From a bacterium (GTDB lineage: Bacteria; Spirochaetota; Spirochaetia; JABEVK01): a stretch of 6,917 nucleotides of DNA. The notes below the pieces were generated by a model that saw nothing but the letters and a program-made list of their open reading frames with translations, had not been told where the DNA came from and did no database searches. Below are positions 5,287 through 6,917 of the stretch, one piece after another. The stretch is taken from positions 1-6,917 of the forward strand of contig JAJXVP010000145.1 in the NCBI GenBank assembly GCA_021782055.1, written 5' to 3'. Positions within the stretch are counted from its first letter, which is position 1, and every line of letters starts with the position of its first letter. Made by a program: the position numbers and the translations under genes.

Positions 5287-6113
5287 GTTCGACCGTTTCG
5301 TGGGGGGATTTTCTTGACAAGTTGAGAACAGAAATTTACCTTGGCGGCATGGCTTCCGAGTGGAAAGCGGTCAGATCGACCTTAATACGGACATGGGGGG
5401 ACTTTTTTAGGGCTTTAGCCGTAGGTCCCTTTCCCTGGCGCGAGACGGGGCGTCAGTTTGTCCGCGTCATCAATGACGGTTGGGTCACGGTGGTGGCCGG
5501 TAGTGTGGTTCAGGGCATCTTCGTCATGTGGCTGGCCGGGTACTACGGAAAGATGTTCGGTGCCTACATTTGGGTTGGCTCGGTTACGGCGTATGCGGTT
5601 TTTCGAGAATTTGCGGTTCTGATGACCAGCGTCCTGTTCGCGGGGCGCATTGGTACCGCCTTTACCGTTGAAATCGGCTCGATGCAGATGTCCGAGCAAA
5701 TAGCCGCCATGAGCTTAATGAATGTTGACCCCCAGCTGTACCTTACGGTACCTCGGGTGGTGGCGTCCCTGGTTGCCTTGCCGATTTTTACGGCTTTTTC
5801 GTTTGGTGTGGCCATTTTGTCGTCGTGGCTTTTGATGGCGTTCTTTTGGGATATGTCGGCCCAAATCTTCTTTCAGAATGCTTTTATGTTTACCCCGGCT
5901 ACCCTTTTGACCAATTCTTTGATTCGGGCGTTTGTGATTGGGTTTACCGTGGCTCTTAATGCGGTGGCGCTGGGGTTCCATCGTTGCGCCGGAGCCGAAG
6001 ATTTGGGGCGCTCGACGACCAAATCCATTGTTTTGAACCTGTTTAGCGTGCTTTTGATCGACTTACTCTTAGGAATTTTGTTTACCACCCTGTCCTCAGG
6101 ACTGCGCGGATGA
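5280..6113 (+). CDS. mlaE: MlaE-type phospholipid ABC transporter permease
   Basis: This 277-residue protein is the integral membrane permease of an Mla/MCE transporter, which moves phospholipids between inner and outer membranes with MlaF and MlaD. Family landmarks are FREFAVLMTSVLFAGRIGTAFTVEIGSMQMSEQ (108-140, key residues Arg109, Glu110, the AGRIG motif, Glu131 and Glu139), NVDPQLYLTVPRV (148-160), and GAEDLGRSTTKSIVLNL (238-254). Several long membrane segments follow an amphipathic N-terminal region. The TTG start at 5280 is chosen for its upstream GGGGAG; ATG at 5349 would give 254 residues, near the E. coli length of 260, and cannot be excluded. The stop overlaps the mlaF ATG in an ATGA junction, so the two are translationally coupled. 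The gene is divergent from the DUF212 gene. Confidence 0.92.
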   Translation: MSSSTVSWGDFLDKLRTEIYLGGMASEWKAVRSTLIRTWGDFFRALAVGPFPWRETGRQFVRVINDGWVTVVAGSVVQGIFVMWLAGYYGKMFGAYIWVGSVTAYAVFREFAVLMTSVLFAGRIGTAFTVEIGSMQMSEQIAAMSLMNVDPQLYLTVPRVVASLVALPIFTAFSFGVAILSSWLLMAFFWDMSAQIFFQNAFMFTPATLLTNSLIRAFVIGFTVALNAVALGFHRCAGAEDLGRSTTKSIVLNLFSVLLIDLLLGILFTTLSSGLRG

Positions 6114-6859
6114 TCCAAATTCGCGACCTAACTGTGGCTTTTAGTGGACGAACCGTTTTAGACCACCTCTCGCTTGATGTTTACGAAGGAAAAACCCTGG
6201 TAGTCTTGGGGCGTAGTGGTATTGGTAAGTCTGTCCTATTAAAAGCAGTTTTGGGCTTATTGCCTGTTCAGGCGGGAAGTGTAGAAATTGACGGGGTCGA
6301 AGTGTTAAAGGCGTCAGTTTCGGTGGCCCGCGAGTACCGAGGCCGTGTCGGCATGCTATTGCAGAACGGCGGTTTGTTCGATTCTATGTCAGTTTTTGAC
6401 AACATTGCCTTTCCTCTTCGCTATCACAAGCTGGCTCCCGAGGCCGAAATTCGGGGTCGGGTAGAACACTATGCCGAACTCGTGGACCTTAAAGACGCTC
6501 TTGCGGTTTTTCCACAGGATCTTTCAGGAGGTATGCGACGTCGGGCCGCCCTGGCCCGGGCCATTATTCAAAACCCCAAGTACCTATTTTATGATGAACC
6601 GTCTACCGGCTTGGACCCTTCGACCTCTGCCTTGGTCGAAATTTTAATTCGCCGCGTCAAAGAGGAGCTGGGGATCACTACCTTGATTGTGACCCATGAT
6701 GTCGATATGGTCATGTTTTTAGGCGAAGATGTCGCTTTACTTTCCGAAGGTCACATAACGGCCCGTCAGGATCTTAAAACGGCCATGACTCCGGGGTCAG
6801 AAATTTGGGATCAATTTATAAGTCAGAGGGAGAAGGCTCATCGTGAACACGGATTCTAA
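6110..6859 (+). CDS. mlaF: MlaF-type ABC transporter ATPase
   Basis: This 249-residue cytoplasmic ATPase powers the MlaE permease. All nucleotide-binding motifs are present: Walker A GRSGIGKS (34-41), Q-loop Gln85 in MLLQNGGLFDSMSV, signature LSGGM (138-142) followed by RRRAALARAI, Walker B YLFYDEP (158-164) with catalytic Glu163, and the H-loop His196 in IVTHDVD. The LSGGMRRRAALARA and QNGGLFDSMSV wording is typical of the MlaF/Mkl subfamily, which separates it from other ABC ATPases. Length is close to other members. The start overlaps the mlaE stop by 4 bases (ATGA), and the last 17 bases overlap the mlaD start, so it sits in a tight operon. It lacks any obvious extra domain. Confidence 0.95.
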   Translation: MIQIRDLTVAFSGRTVLDHLSLDVYEGKTLVVLGRSGIGKSVLLKAVLGLLPVQAGSVEIDGVEVLKASVSVAREYRGRVGMLLQNGGLFDSMSVFDNIAFPLRYHKLAPEAEIRGRVEHYAELVDLKDALAVFPQDLSGGMRRRAALARAIIQNPKYLFYDEPSTGLDPSTSALVEILIRRVKEELGITTLIVTHDVDMVMFLGEDVALLSEGHITARQDLKTAMTPGSEIWDQFISQREKAHREHGF

Positions 6860-6917
6860 GCCCAAAATTGTGCGGGTCGTGATTTTTGTCACCCTATCCC
6901 TCCTGATTTTATTAACC
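6843..6917 (+). CDS. mlaD: MlaD-type MCE-domain protein, N terminus only (cut by right edge)
   Basis: Only 25 codons are visible, from a GTG at 6843 that overlaps the end of mlaF by 17 bases and has GAGGGAGAAGG just upstream. They encode a short charged start (NTDSKPK) and then a hydrophobic run (IVRVVIFVTLSLLILLT), as expected for the single membrane anchor that precedes the periplasmic MCE domain of MlaD. The MCE domain is outside the window, so the identity rests mainly on position after mlaE and mlaF, where MlaD usually lies. Confidence 0.7.
   Translation, partial: MNTDSKPKIVRVVIFVTLSLLILLT

Noticed and set aside
5280..5320. 8-base inverted repeat TTGTCAAG / CTTGACAA at the mlaE start
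   Set aside because: Arms are short and 25 bases apart, mostly within coding sequence; likely coincidence.
5314..5342. TTGACA-17-TACCTT as a plus-strand promoter
   Set aside because: It lies inside mlaE, its -10 matches only 3 of 6 positions, and a start there would leave almost no leader before the ATG at 5349.

Overview
This window is a fully coding stretch of a bacterial chromosome with two divergent gene clusters that meet in a 37-base gap (5243-5279). Six genes run leftward on the minus strand: a divergent PAP2 (DUF212) membrane protein, an unrecognised exported multi-pass membrane protein, RnfC-like, RnfD-like and RnfA-like proteins, and a GH57-like protein cut by the left edge. Three genes run rightward on the plus strand: mlaE, mlaF and the first codons of mlaD, cut by the right edge. 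Genes are packed tightly, with 4- to 17-base overlaps or gaps under 50 bases. Six of the nine starts appear to be GTG or TTG, mostly behind good Shine-Dalgarno sites.

The Mla genes (phospholipid ABC transporter) point to a diderm organism. The mix of Rnf-like genes, a GH57-like gene and a DUF212 gene, with many GTG/TTG starts, made me think of a spirochaete. That is an impression from general knowledge, not something the sequence proves.

The leftward cluster is the unusual part. It encodes three recognisable Rnf/Nqr-type subunits (C, D, A), each with intact family architecture, yet the classical cofactor positions are altered in all three. The RnfC-like protein keeps both 4-Cys iron-sulfur motifs but has lost the glycine-rich nucleotide/flavin loop and the acidic ECEP site. 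The RnfD-like protein keeps the threonine, but not the SGA context, of the covalent-flavin site. The RnfA-like protein contains no cysteine at all, so it cannot supply the two ligands of the RnfA/RnfE iron-sulfur centre. No rnfB, rnfG or rnfE is visible. The co-transcribed GH57-like protein has also lost its catalytic nucleophile and other active-site residues. Together this suggests a reduced or repurposed Rnf-like membrane complex, possibly including the exported membrane protein of unknown family encoded just upstream of rnfC.

The rightward cluster looks conventional: the MlaE permease, the MlaF ATPase with all its motifs, and an MlaD substrate-binding protein beginning with a membrane anchor. 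The shared intergenic region carries a 12-base direct repeat with a 19-base period and a 14-base palindrome over the DUF212 start codon. Both are candidate control elements. No RNA genes, insertion sequences, CRISPR arrays or convincing terminators were seen.
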